Of a stretch of DNA of 64,000 nt, positions 1 to 8,214 are shown piece after piece; the stretch's first letter is position 1, and each line of letters begins with the position of its first letter. The stretch comes from JAEMQF01 sp963850525 (GTDB taxonomy: Bacteria; Pseudomonadota; Gammaproteobacteria; Burkholderiales; Burkholderiaceae_C). Where the stretch lies: assembly GCA_963850525.1 (NCBI GenBank), contig CAWKLQ010000008.1:868001-932000 (forward strand), read 5' to 3'. Made by a program: the position numbers and the translations under genes. The notes under the pieces are model-generated. The model saw only the letters and a list, made by a program, of their open reading frames with translations, did not search any database and was not told where the DNA came from.

Positions 1-639
1 CGCGACACGCCCAAGCCGATGCTCAAGGTCGGTGCGCGTCCATTGCTCGAAACAATCGTCCGCAGCTACGCCGACCAGGGCTTTCGCCGCTTCTACTTCG
101 CGGTCAACTACAAATCCGAGCAGATCGACACGCACTTCGGCGACGGCAGCTCGCTGGGCGTCGATATCCGCTACCTGCGCGAGCAGACGCGCCTGGGCAC
201 CGCCGGCCCTCTGAGCCTGTTGCCGGAGCGGCCCACGCTGCCCGTTGTCGTCACCAATGCCGACTTGTTGACCAAGGAAGACTACGGCCGCATGGTCGAC
301 CGCCACGTCGAGGCCGGCGCCGACGCGACGATGGCGGTGCGCGACTACGAGATGCAAGTGCCCTTCGGCGTCGTGCGCGAACGCGACGGCCGCATCGAGG
401 CGATCGAGGAGAAGCCAGTGCAGCGCTTCGTCGTCAGCGCCGGCATGTACGTGTTGTCGCCGCAGGCGCTGGACCTGGTGCCACGCAACGAGTTCTTCGA
501 CATGCCTTCGCTCTTCGGCGCCATGGTCGAACGAGGCATGCGCACGCGCTGCCACGCCATCGACGGCTACTGGCTCGACATCGGCCGCCTGCCCGACTTC
601 GAGCGCGCGAACATGGACTTCAACGAGGTGTTCCGGTGA
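1..639 (+). CDS. Sugar-1-phosphate nucleotidyltransferase, 5' end outside the window
   Basis: The reading frame is open from base 1, so the N-terminus lies upstream. The visible part starts RDTPKPMLKVG, the end of the NTP-transferase nucleotide-binding signature, followed by a TNADLL segment typical of the metal-binding region and a VPFGVV...EEKP segment seen in mannose-1-phosphate guanylyltransferase and glucose-1-phosphate uridylyl/thymidylyltransferase relatives. In nonulosonate clusters such proteins (PtmE type, with N-terminal CBS domains) make a GDP-activated precursor. The neighbouring CMP-sugar synthase fits that, but the diagnostic N-terminal half is not visible. The stop overlaps the next start by four bases (GTGA). 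The family is sure; the sugar and nucleotide are not. Confidence 0.8.
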   Translation, partial: RDTPKPMLKVGARPLLETIVRSYADQGFRRFYFAVNYKSEQIDTHFGDGSSLGVDIRYLREQTRLGTAGPLSLLPERPTLPVVVTNADLLTKEDYGRMVDRHVEAGADATMAVRDYEMQVPFGVVRERDGRIEAIEEKPVQRFVVSAGMYVLSPQALDLVPRNEFFDMPSLFGAMVERGMRTRCHAIDGYWLDIGRLPDFERANMDFNEVFR

Positions 640-1357
640 TCGGGACGCGCAAGGTGCTCGCACTGATCCCGGCGCGTCGGCGGCTCCAAGGGCCTGCCAG
701 GCAAGAACATTCTGCCGGTCGCCGGCCGGCCACTGATCGCCTGGACCATCGACGCGGCGTCTACAGCGCAGTATGTGGACCGCTGCGTCCTCTCGTCCGA
801 CTCCGAAGAGATCATGTCGGCGGCCCGCGATCTGCGGATGCGAAGCTCCCTTTCGCCGTCCAGCCGAACTCGCGTCGGATACTGCATCATCCATCGACGT
901 GGTGCTGCATGCCCTCGATCAGTTGCCGGCTCACGATCTGGTGGTGCTGTTGCAGCCGACCTCGCCACTGCGTACTGCCGCCGACATCGATGCGGCGATC
1001 GAGCGATGCGTCGAATCGGACGCACCGTCCTGCGTCTCGGTGACCGTAGTAGAGCAAAGCCCATACTGGATGTACCGCATGAGTGAAACAGGCCGATTAC
1101 GTGCGCTGTTCGAGGGACCACCTACTGCAACCCGCCGCCAGGACTTGCCGCCCGTCTACACACTCAACGGCGCGGTCTTTGTCGCACACTGCGACTGGCT
1201 GCGTGAGAACCGCAGTTTCGTCGGCCCCGATTCCGTCGCGTACGTTATGCCGGCGGTGCGGTCGCTGGACATCGACACGGCCGAGGACTTTGAGGCGTTT
1301 CGACGCGTCGTCGAACGCGCCGTCACGGCGACGACCCCAGCGCCCCGCAAAGCCTGA
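636..1357 (+). CDS. CMP-nonulosonate synthase (acylneuraminate cytidylyltransferase family), two frameshifts in this sequence
   Basis: The GTG start overlaps the upstream TGA. The protein begins MIGTRKVLALIPAR, then one extra base near 677 moves the frame (GSKGLPGKNILPVAGRPLI follows), and another near 835 moves it again (CEAPFRRPAELASDT, then VVLLQPTSPLRT, QDLPPVYTLNGAVF and DIDTAEDF). Put together these are the ordered signatures of NeuA/PseF/LegF enzymes, which activate a nine-carbon sialic-like sugar with CTP. Corrected length is about 239 residues, normal for the family. Because every block is conserved across both shifts, each cured by removing one base, assembly error is more likely than gene decay. 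Which nonulosonic acid is used cannot be told. Confidence 0.8.
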
Positions 1358-1405
1358 CACCGGCGCTCCCTCGACACCGGCTTCGAACCCGGCCTTCCCC
1401 GACCC

Positions 1406-1693
1406 ATGGAACACACGGACATTCTCAGGATCATCTACGACAGCGTCGACGAGACGAATCGGCAGCTGCCTGCCGACGGCCAGCTTGAGAAGAGCTTGGA
1501 CACCGCGCTGCTCGGCGACGGCAGCCGACTCGACTCGCTCGGCCTGATCATGTTCCTCGTCTCGTTCGAGGAGGCGCTTGATGCGGTGCATGGCGTGCGC
1601 TTCGACCTGCTGGAGGACGAGTTCCTCAGCGACCCGGAAGGGCCGCTGCGGAACGTCCGTTCCCTGGCCGCGTTCGTTCAGGAGCGATGCTGA
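1406..1693 (+). CDS. Acyl carrier protein-like phosphopantetheine-binding protein
   Basis: This 95-residue acidic protein carries the carrier-protein attachment motif LDSLGL, with Ser44 the expected phosphopantetheine site, followed by helical sequence typical of ACPs. It lies directly ahead of an FkbH-like HAD enzyme, leaving one base between its TGA and that gene's TTG start. ACPs placed next to FkbH proteins usually hold a glyceryl or hydroxyacyl thioester. The surroundings are sugar-modification genes, not fatty-acid genes, so a dedicated role in loading an acyl group for glycan decoration is inferred. No polyketide synthase or NRPS is present in the window. Confidence 0.8.
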   Translation: MEHTDILRIIYDSVDETNRQLPADGQLEKSLDTALLGDGSRLDSLGLIMFLVSFEEALDAVHGVRFDLLEDEFLSDPEGPLRNVRSLAAFVQERC

Positions 1694-1694
1694 C

Positions 1695-3362
1695 TTGGCA
1701 ACCGAGAAACTCCTGCTCCTGAGCGACTTCAACGTCGACGTTCTTGGCCGCTACGCTGCCAAGGCCGAGTCGTTCGCGGGCTATCAATGCGCCGTGGCGC
1801 CGTATGGTCAGGTGTACCAGACGCTTTCCGGTGCGCCCGACGAAGGCATCGCCGCGGCGATCGTCTGGACTCTACCGACAGGCGTCATTCCTTCGTTCGC
1901 CAGGGCCGCCAACTTCGAGGCGATCGACGCCGAGCAATGCCTTACCGAAGTCGACCAGTTCGCCGATCTCGTCGCAGCCTACGCACGGGAGCTTCGGTTC
2001 GTGTTCGTCGCAACCTGGATCCTGCCGGCCGCACATCGCGGCTACGGCATGCTCGACTGGCGCGCCGGCCTCGGGCTCGTGAACCTGCTCGCGCGGATGA
2101 ACCTGCGCTTGGCCGAGCGCCTTTCCGCCTTGCCCCAGGCCTACGTCTTCGACGCCGCACGATGGACGTCATCGTCCGCCGGGACCGCCGCGGCACGCCT
2201 CTGGTACGCCGCCAAGGTACCTTACCGCAACGAGGTCTTCGAGCATGCGCTCCGCGACTTCGGTGCCGGGCTCGACGCGCTCCGCGGCCGGTCGCGCAAA
2301 CTCGTCGTCGTCGACCTCGATAACACGCTCTGGGGCGGCGTCGTCGGCGAGACCGGGTGGTCGGGAATCCGCCTCGGCGGCATCGACCATCTCGGCGAGG
2401 CGTATCGAGACTTCCAGCGCGCCTTGCGTGCCTTGACCCACAAGGGAATTCAGCTCGCGGTCGTCAGCAAAAACGACGAGGCCGTGGCGCTGCAGGCAAT
2501 CGACGAACATCCGGAGATGCTGCTGCGCCGCAGCGACTTCAGCGGCTGGCGAATCAACTGGGGCGACAAGGCCGACAACCTGCGCCAGGTCGTTGCCGAG
2601 CTCAACCTCGGTCTCTCGTCGGTCGTCTTCATCGACGACAACCCGGCCGAGCGCGACCGGGTGCGATCGGCGTTCCCCGAGGTCCTGGTTCCGGAGTGGC
2701 CGGCCGATCCATGCGCCTACGTGGGAGCGCTGCAGATGCTCGAGTGCTTCGAAAGCGCCGGCGTCACCGACGAAGATCGAAAGCGCACCTCGATGTACGT
2801 CGCCGAGCGCGAGCGCCGCGGCGCCCGCGAGGAGACGGCCTCGGTCGGCGACTGGCTCGAACGGCTGCAGACCCGCCTGCACCACGAGCCGGTCGGCCCG
2901 AGCCAGATCGCGCGGGTAGCACAACTCTTCAACAAGACCAATCAGCTCAACCTGTCAACGCGGCGGATGACCGCCGCCGAGATCCTCGAGTGGGCCGGAC
3001 AGCCGAACCGCTCAATGCTCGCGATCTCGATCGAGGATCGCTTCGGCGGCCTCGGCCTATCGGGAATCGTGGCCGTCGCGGCGGCCGACGACGACGGCCG
3101 GCTCGTCGACTTCATTCTCAGTTGCCGTGCCATGGGCCGCGGCGTCGAGGAGGCAATGCTCCACCTCGCGGCCACCGAACTGGCGCGGCTCGGCGCCCGG
3201 ACGATCTCGGCGACGTATCTCCGAACCGAGCGTAATCGTCCGACGCTCGACATGCTGGCGGCGAGCCAGCTCATCGAATGCGGCCCGAACGAGTACCGGT
3301 TCGATCTGTCCCGGGGCTACGAGGCGCCGCCTGCGATCACCATCGAAGCGGCGGGACGCTGA
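1695..3362 (+). CDS. FkbH-like HAD-IIIC family protein
   Basis: The protein has about 555 residues with a TTG start chosen because a GGAG ribosome-binding site sits at 1681-1684, the upstream ACP ends at 1693, and ATEKLLLLSDFNVD is a typical FkbH N-terminus. The HAD nucleophile motif DLDNTLWGG is at about residues 207-215 (Asp207 and Asp209), followed by VVSKND and VFIDDNPAERD, the other HAD motifs. A C-terminal acyltransferase-like part contains QLFNKTNQLNLST and LIDFILSCR-like sequence (VDFILSCRAMG). FkbH proteins load glyceryl groups from 1,3-bisphosphoglycerate onto an ACP in polyketide pathways. Here the partner is the adjacent ACP and the likely destination an amino sugar. The family call is firm; the acyl group is inferred. 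Confidence 0.85.
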   Translation: MATEKLLLLSDFNVDVLGRYAAKAESFAGYQCAVAPYGQVYQTLSGAPDEGIAAAIVWTLPTGVIPSFARAANFEAIDAEQCLTEVDQFADLVAAYARELRFVFVATWILPAAHRGYGMLDWRAGLGLVNLLARMNLRLAERLSALPQAYVFDAARWTSSSAGTAAARLWYAAKVPYRNEVFEHALRDFGAGLDALRGRSRKLVVVDLDNTLWGGVVGETGWSGIRLGGIDHLGEAYRDFQRALRALTHKGIQLAVVSKNDEAVALQAIDEHPEMLLRRSDFSGWRINWGDKADNLRQVVAELNLGLSSVVFIDDNPAERDRVRSAFPEVLVPEWPADPCAYVGALQMLECFESAGVTDEDRKRTSMYVAERERRGAREETASVGDWLERLQTRLHHEPVGPSQIARVAQLFNKTNQLNLSTRRMTAAEILEWAGQPNRSMLAISIEDRFGGLGLSGIVAVAAADDDGRLVDFILSCRAMGRGVEEAMLHLAATELARLGARTISATYLRTERNRPTLDMLAASQLIECGPNEYRFDLSRGYEAPPAITIEAAGR

Positions 3363-3367
3363 CAGCG

Positions 3368-4396
3368 ATGCTCGAGATCCGCCGATGCCGAGCAGGAGAA
3401 ATCGAGGAGCTGATGCAGTTCCTCGACGCGCACTGGCAGCACGACCACGTGCTGGCGACGAGTCGGGCCTTAATGGACTGGCAGCATGGCGCCACCGACG
3501 GCGCCTACGACTACCTGATCGCGCGCGACGGAGGCCGCCTGCTCGGCGTGCTCGGCTACATCGCGAACACCCGATTCGACCCGCAGTTAACGGAGCCGAA
3601 GGTCATTTGGCTGGCCCTCTGGAAGGTCCGCGAGGACATCGCTCAACCCGCACTCGGCCTGCGCATGCTGCGCTTTCTGGCGCAGGCGCACGAGGGCGCC
3701 GTCCTTGCAGTCAACGGCATCAACCTGGCGCATCCACCCATGTATCGCGCCCTCGGTTACCAGGTCGTCGAGCTGGTGCAGCACGTACTCGTCAACCCCG
3801 AGGCGCGGCAGACGCTGATCGGTGGCCCACCACTGGTGCAGGGGTCGGGTCCGGCCGGCACCGCGACCGCCTTCACCGAGCTTCGGGCGGCCGATCTCGA
3901 TGCGCTGCCGCAGCTGAGCCTCGACGAAAGCACGTTGCCGGCCAAGACGCCGGCCTACTTCCGCGAGCGTTTCCTGCACCATCCGTTCTACCGCTATCGC
4001 GTCTTCCGGCTCGACTGCGGACATGCCGGCACCGGGCTGCTGGCGCTGCGCGTCACGCAGCATGAGAACCGGCGCGCGCTACGCATCGTCGACTTCGCGG
4101 GCAGCCCGGCGCTGTTCGGCTCGTGCGGGGTCAGCATCGCGCGGATCAGCGCCGAGCTTGACGCCGAATACGCAGACCTCTGGTCTTGGGGAATCGATCC
4201 GGACCTGCTCGCGGCGTCCGGATTCGCAGCGATCGACCCGGCCGGAGCAACGACGGTGCCGAACCACTTCGAGCCATTCCTGGCGCGCACCGGGCGAATC
4301 CTCTGCGCCTTCCGCAACCCGACGGCGCTGCCGTTTCGCGTCTTCCGTGCCGACGGCGACCAAGACCGACCGAACCGTCTCGAGGCTGCGTTGTGA
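3368..4396 (+). CDS. GNAT-like acyltransferase in the ACP/FkbH cassette
   Basis: The protein has 342 residues and starts at the ATG five bases after the FkbH stop (MLEIRRCRAGEIEEL). The first 150 residues look like a GNAT fold: a charged N-terminal helix, DYLIARDGGRLLGVLGYI as a beta hairpin, and a later NGINLAHPPMYRALGYQ segment typical of the GNAT C-terminal strand. The second half is less recognisable. GNAT enzymes move an acyl group from CoA or ACP to an amine. Between an ACP/FkbH pair and a MaoC-SDR fusion, transfer of the ACP-bound group to an amino sugar is the simplest inference. The stop overlaps the next start (GTGA). Confidence 0.6.
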   Translation: MLEIRRCRAGEIEELMQFLDAHWQHDHVLATSRALMDWQHGATDGAYDYLIARDGGRLLGVLGYIANTRFDPQLTEPKVIWLALWKVREDIAQPALGLRMLRFLAQAHEGAVLAVNGINLAHPPMYRALGYQVVELVQHVLVNPEARQTLIGGPPLVQGSGPAGTATAFTELRAADLDALPQLSLDESTLPAKTPAYFRERFLHHPFYRYRVFRLDCGHAGTGLLALRVTQHENRRALRIVDFAGSPALFGSCGVSIARISAELDAEYADLWSWGIDPDLLAASGFAAIDPAGATTVPNHFEPFLARTGRILCAFRNPTALPFRVFRADGDQDRPNRLEAAL

Positions 4397-5838
4397 AGCC
4401 CGAGACGATCAGCGAGCGCCGCGTTGAGTTCGCCGAGATCGAGGCGTTCGCCGACGCCGCTGCCGATTGGAACCCGATCCACGTCGATCCGGTCGCCGCG
4501 CGGCGCCTGCTGACCGGCGGCGTCGTGGCGCACGGCATGAGCACTCTGCTCTGGATGCTTGAGCGTCACCTGGAGAGCGGCGGCGGCGTGCCGGCGAGCC
4601 TGGAAGCTAGCTTCCCGCGTCCGCTCGCGCCCGGCAACACCGCGGTGGTGCAGCGGTCTCGCGCCGCCGACGGCATGACTCGGCTGGCGGTGCTGCTCGA
4701 CCGCGAGGAGATCACCTCGGCCGTGTTCGGCGCTGGCGCCGGCGCGCGGGTCGCCGGCGAGCCGCCACAGGGCGCCATGTCCCGAAGCGAGCCGCAGGTG
4801 CACGACTTCGCCGCGTTGAAGGGCGCGCGCGGATCGGTGCAGGCCCGGGGCCTAGCCGAGCGCGACCGACACGCCTACCCGGCCCTGTTCGCCTGCCTCG
4901 GCCCGCGCCCGATCGCCGGCCTGATGGCAGTCTCGAGCGTGGTTGGGATGCGCTGCCCCGGCCTTCACTCTCTGATCGCTTCGATCCGGGTCCAGTTCGA
5001 TCCGGAAGGCGCCGGCAACGACCTCGAGTGGCAGGTCGTGCGACACAGCGTCGCTGCGGCGCCGGTCCGCGTTGGCTTCCGCGGTAGCGGCATCAGTGGC
5101 CATGTCGATGCCTTCGTCCGCCCGGCGCCAGTGACTCAGGCGGCGGCTTCGACTCTGCGGCCACTGGTCGAAGCCGGCGAGTTTGCTGGCCAGGCCGCGC
5201 TCGTCATTGGCGGCTCGCGCGGATTGGGCGAGCTGACGGCAAAGCTGATCGCGCTCGGCGGTGGCGAGGTAGTGCTGACGTTCCACGAAGGACGCATCGA
5301 TGCCCAGCGCGTCGTCGACGAGATCGGCGCGCTCGGCGGGCGATGCCGTCTCGCTACCTTCGACGCCGGCCGGGCGCGCCTCGACTTCGAGCGGATCCTC
5401 GCCACCATGGGCAGGCGCTCGCATATCTATTACTTCGCGGCACCGCGAATCGGGCGCGCCAAGTCGAGGCTGTTCAGCCCGGCAACAATGCGCGAGTTCA
5501 CAACCGTCTTCGTCGATGCCTTCGGGCAGGTCGCGGCGACGGCTGCCGCGAGCGATGGGCCCGGGTGTGTTCGACTCTTCTACCCCTCGACAGTCTTCCT
5601 CAACGAGTTGCCCCGGGAACAGGGAGAATACGTCGCTGCCAAGGCCGCCGGCGAAGCACTGTGCGCCTACTTCAACCGCCACGCACCACAGCTCTCGGTC
5701 CTTACTCAGCGGCTGCCGCGGCTGAACACCGACCAGAGCGCCGGGCTGCTGAACCGCAATGCCCCTGACCCGGTGCCGGTGCTGCTTGAGCTCGTCCGCG
5801 AAATGAACCGCCCGGAACCGACGAAAGGCACCGAATGA
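4393..5838 (+). CDS. MaoC-like hydratase/SDR reductase fusion
   Basis: A GTG start overlapping the previous TGA gives 481 residues. The N-terminal part (about residues 1-110) contains DWNPIHVDPVAARR and GGVVAHGM, the hot-dog MaoC hydratase signature. A middle region of about 150 residues is uncertain. From about residue 270 there is an SDR Rossmann domain: VIGGSRGLGELTAK as nucleotide loop, a Ser in FYPSTVFLNE, and EYVAAKAAGEAL as the YxxxK catalytic pair. Joined (de)hydration and ketoreduction chemistry on an acyl-thioester fits the neighbouring ACP, so the enzyme may shape the acyl group before transfer. The fusion itself is visible; the substrate is inferred. Confidence 0.75.
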   Translation: MKPETISERRVEFAEIEAFADAAADWNPIHVDPVAARRLLTGGVVAHGMSTLLWMLERHLESGGGVPASLEASFPRPLAPGNTAVVQRSRAADGMTRLAVLLDREEITSAVFGAGAGARVAGEPPQGAMSRSEPQVHDFAALKGARGSVQARGLAERDRHAYPALFACLGPRPIAGLMAVSSVVGMRCPGLHSLIASIRVQFDPEGAGNDLEWQVVRHSVAAAPVRVGFRGSGISGHVDAFVRPAPVTQAAASTLRPLVEAGEFAGQAALVIGGSRGLGELTAKLIALGGGEVVLTFHEGRIDAQRVVDEIGALGGRCRLATFDAGRARLDFERILATMGRRSHIYYFAAPRIGRAKSRLFSPATMREFTTVFVDAFGQVAATAAASDGPGCVRLFYPSTVFLNELPREQGEYVAAKAAGEALCAYFNRHAPQLSVLTQRLPRLNTDQSAGLLNRNAPDPVPVLLELVREMNRPEPTKGTE

Positions 5839-6545
5839 GCGAGATCGAGATCGACACCAAGACCCGCGAGTGGAACGAGTCCTATGCGCGGCGCGAGAAC
5901 CACGTCTTCTATCCGGGCGACGAGGTCGTCCGCTTCGTCTCTCGCCACATCCGTCGCCGCAAGGGCCTGACCGAGTACGAGGACTTGACGCCCGGGGCGA
6001 GCGGGGCCAAGGTGCTCGATGTCGGCTGCGGCATCGGCCGGACGCTCGTCTTCGGCACCCAGATGGGGCTGGCGATGTACGGCACCGACCTGTCGAGCCA
6101 CGCCGTCGGCGTCGCCCGGCAGTGGCTCGAGTCAATGGGCGTCGCCGGTGCCGCCGAGCGCGTCCTCGCCGGCGACATCCGCGAGCTGCCGTGGTCCACG
6201 GCCTGCTTCGATCACGCCGTCAGTGACAGCGTTCTCGACAGCATGCCGTTCCAGATTGCCCAGGCGGGCCTGTCGGAGATCGCCCGCGTCGTCCGTCCGG
6301 GCGGCTACTTCTACTGCAGCCTGATCTCGGGCGACGAGACCGGCCGCGACCGCGAGTTCTGCGGCGAGGCACTCATCACCGGAACCCACGAACGCAACAC
6401 GATCCAGTCGTACTTCAACCGGGCCAAGATCCGCCGCCTGATCGAGCCGCTGTTCGAGATCTTGTCGTCATCGTTGCATCAGGTCAGGACCTTCCCCGGC
6501 GAAACCCACCACGGTCGGTGGCACGTGGTGGCGCGGCGTCGATGA
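5835..6545 (+). CDS. Class I SAM-dependent methyltransferase
   Basis: This 236-residue protein has the SAM-binding glycine motif VLDVGCGIGRTLVFG, an acidic ribose-binding position in YGTDLSS, and a post-motif LSEIARVVRPGGYFYC typical of Rossmann methyltransferases. Its ATGA start overlaps the MaoC-SDR stop and its TGA overlaps the deacetylase start, so it is translated as part of the same run. O-methylation of the ACP-derived acyl group or of a sugar hydroxyl is plausible. The acceptor cannot be read from the sequence. Confidence 0.8.
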   Translation: MSEIEIDTKTREWNESYARRENHVFYPGDEVVRFVSRHIRRRKGLTEYEDLTPGASGAKVLDVGCGIGRTLVFGTQMGLAMYGTDLSSHAVGVARQWLESMGVAGAAERVLAGDIRELPWSTACFDHAVSDSVLDSMPFQIAQAGLSEIARVVRPGGYFYCSLISGDETGRDREFCGEALITGTHERNTIQSYFNRAKIRRLIEPLFEILSSSLHQVRTFPGETHHGRWHVVARRR

Positions 6546-7570
6546 CCGCCACCCTCCAGCCGCTGCTTACCGTGGTGATGTATCACTACGTGCGGCCGAT
6601 CGCCGGCTCGCGCTACCCAGGTATCAAGGGGCTCGAGCTCGCGGCGTTCGGGCGCCAGCTCGACTACTTGCAGCGCCATCACGTCGTCGTCAGCGCCCGC
6701 CAGGTGATCGATGCCGCGCGGGCCGGCGCAGGGCTGCCACCGAACCCGGTGCTGCTGACTTTCGACGACGGCTACGCCGACCACCACCGTCACGTCTTTC
6801 CGATCCTGGAGCAGCGCGGCCTCAGCGGTGCCTTCTTTCCGCCGGCGTGCACCGCGATCGAGCGGCGGATGCTCGACGTCAACCGGATCCATTACATCCT
6901 CGCCGCTGCCGACGATCCGGACGAGCTCGTCGGCGTCATCGAGGCCCGCGTCGACGAACGTCGCGCCGAGTTCGATCTCGCTTCCCTGCCTGTATACCGG
7001 TCGGAGTACGCACACGCCAATCGCTTCGATCCCGCAAGCGTGATCTACGTCAAGAGGATGCTGCAGCGTGCGCTGCCGCCGGCCTTGCGTCACGCCATCG
7101 CCGAGGAGCTGTTCGAGCGTTTCGTGACAGCCGACGAGCGCGCCTTCGTCGACGAGCTGTATCTGGACGTCGCCGACTTGAAGGAGATGGCCGACGCCGG
7201 CATGGAGGTGGGCAGCCACGGCGACTCGCACCAATGGCTCGAGACCCTCGACGAGGCCGGACAGCGGGCCGATATCGAGCGATCGCTTGGTCTGCTCGAC
7301 GCGGTCGGGACGCCGCGCCGGGACTTCCTCTTCTGCTATCCGTACGGCAGCTACGACGCGAGGACGCTCGCGATCCTCTCTGCGATGGACTGCGGCGCCG
7401 CCTTCACGACCCAGGTCGGGCTCGCCCGCCCGAGCCTGTCGACCTTGCTGACGCTGCAGCGCCTGGACACCAACGACCTGCCGACCGATGCCGCCGCCGA
7501 GCCCGGCGGCTGGACCCTGAAAGCCCGCACCGGCCTAGCTTCGGGCCTCGCCGAGGAGAACACCGCGTGA
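6542..7570 (+). CDS. Polysaccharide deacetylase family protein (NodB fold)
   Basis: The protein has 342 residues from an ATG overlapping the upstream TGA. It shows the carbohydrate-esterase-4 pattern: VVMYHYVRP near the start, LLTFDDGYADHH (metal-binding Asp pair), GSHGDSHQW (metal-binding His pair) and FCYPYGSYD. Such enzymes remove N-acetyl groups from amino sugars. Next to HisH/HisF, amidotransferases and a GNAT, deacetylation could expose an amine for re-acylation or amidination. The insertion of about 110 residues between the first and second motifs resembles deacetylases of surface-glycan loci. No signal peptide is visible, so a cytoplasmic role is likely. Confidence 0.82.
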   Translation: MTATLQPLLTVVMYHYVRPIAGSRYPGIKGLELAAFGRQLDYLQRHHVVVSARQVIDAARAGAGLPPNPVLLTFDDGYADHHRHVFPILEQRGLSGAFFPPACTAIERRMLDVNRIHYILAAADDPDELVGVIEARVDERRAEFDLASLPVYRSEYAHANRFDPASVIYVKRMLQRALPPALRHAIAEELFERFVTADERAFVDELYLDVADLKEMADAGMEVGSHGDSHQWLETLDEAGQRADIERSLGLLDAVGTPRRDFLFCYPYGSYDARTLAILSAMDCGAAFTTQVGLARPSLSTLLTLQRLDTNDLPTDAAAEPGGWTLKARTGLASGLAEENTA

Positions 7571-8214
7571 CCAAGATTGTCATCGTCGACTACGGAATGG
7601 GCAACCTCCGCTCCGTCCATAACGCCTTCGAGCGGCTCGGCTGCACCGTCGCCAGCACCTCGTCGGCGGACGAGATCGCCGCCGCCGACGGGCTCATCCT
7701 GCCCGGCGTCGGCGCCTTCGGCGAGGCGGTCGCGCAACTCGAGGCCAGGCGCCTGGTCAACCCGATCCTGCGCGCGGTGCACGATCAGGGCAAGCCGCTG
7801 CTCGGCATCTGTCTCGGGATGCAGCTCCTCGCCGACTCATCGGAGGAGCACGGCCTTCATCGCGGGCTCGGGCTGGTACCCGGCGCGGTGCGCCGCCTCG
7901 AGCCGCCGGATGGCTTGCGGGTGCCGCACGTGGGCTGGAACTCGATCAGCGTCCGGCAGCGCGATCCGCTGTTGGCCGCCGCGCAGGACGGCGACGCCTT
8001 CTATTTCGTGCACAGCTACCACTTCACCTGCGACGATGCCTACGTCGCGGCGACCACCGACTACGGCGGATCGGTCGTCGCTGCGGTGCAGACGGGCCAC
8101 GTCTTCGGCGTCCAGTTCCACCCCGAACGCAGCCAGAGCAAGGGTCTGGCGCTGCTTGGCAACTTCGTCGCCCATGTCGTCAGGGTGACTGCGAAGGATC
8201 CTTTCACGTGCTAA
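7567..8214 (+). CDS. HisH-like glutamine amidotransferase, copy 1 (sugar amidination)
   Basis: GTG start, 215 residues, overlapping the deacetylase stop. The class I glutaminase triad is intact: Cys82 in LLGICLGMQLL, His185 and Glu187 in GVQFHPERS. The protein begins TKIVIVDYGMGNLRSV as HisH does. HisH releases ammonia from glutamine for HisF. In a glycan cluster, followed by a HisF-like protein and two WbpG/PseA-type enzymes and without any other histidine gene, it most likely feeds ammonia into acetamidino-sugar synthesis, as described for wbpG/hisH/hisF in Pseudomonas aeruginosa O5-type loci. Confidence 0.88.
   Translation: MTKIVIVDYGMGNLRSVHNAFERLGCTVASTSSADEIAAADGLILPGVGAFGEAVAQLEARRLVNPILRAVHDQGKPLLGICLGMQLLADSSEEHGLHRGLGLVPGAVRRLEPPDGLRVPHVGWNSISVRQRDPLLAAAQDGDAFYFVHSYHFTCDDAYVAATTDYGGSVVAAVQTGHVFGVQFHPERSQSKGLALLGNFVAHVVRVTAKDPFTC

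Noticed and set aside
636..1357. Programmed ribosomal frameshifting in the CMP-sugar synthase
   Set aside because: No slippery heptamer or downstream structure is seen, two shifts are needed, and identical single-base insertions appear in unrelated genes, including lysS.
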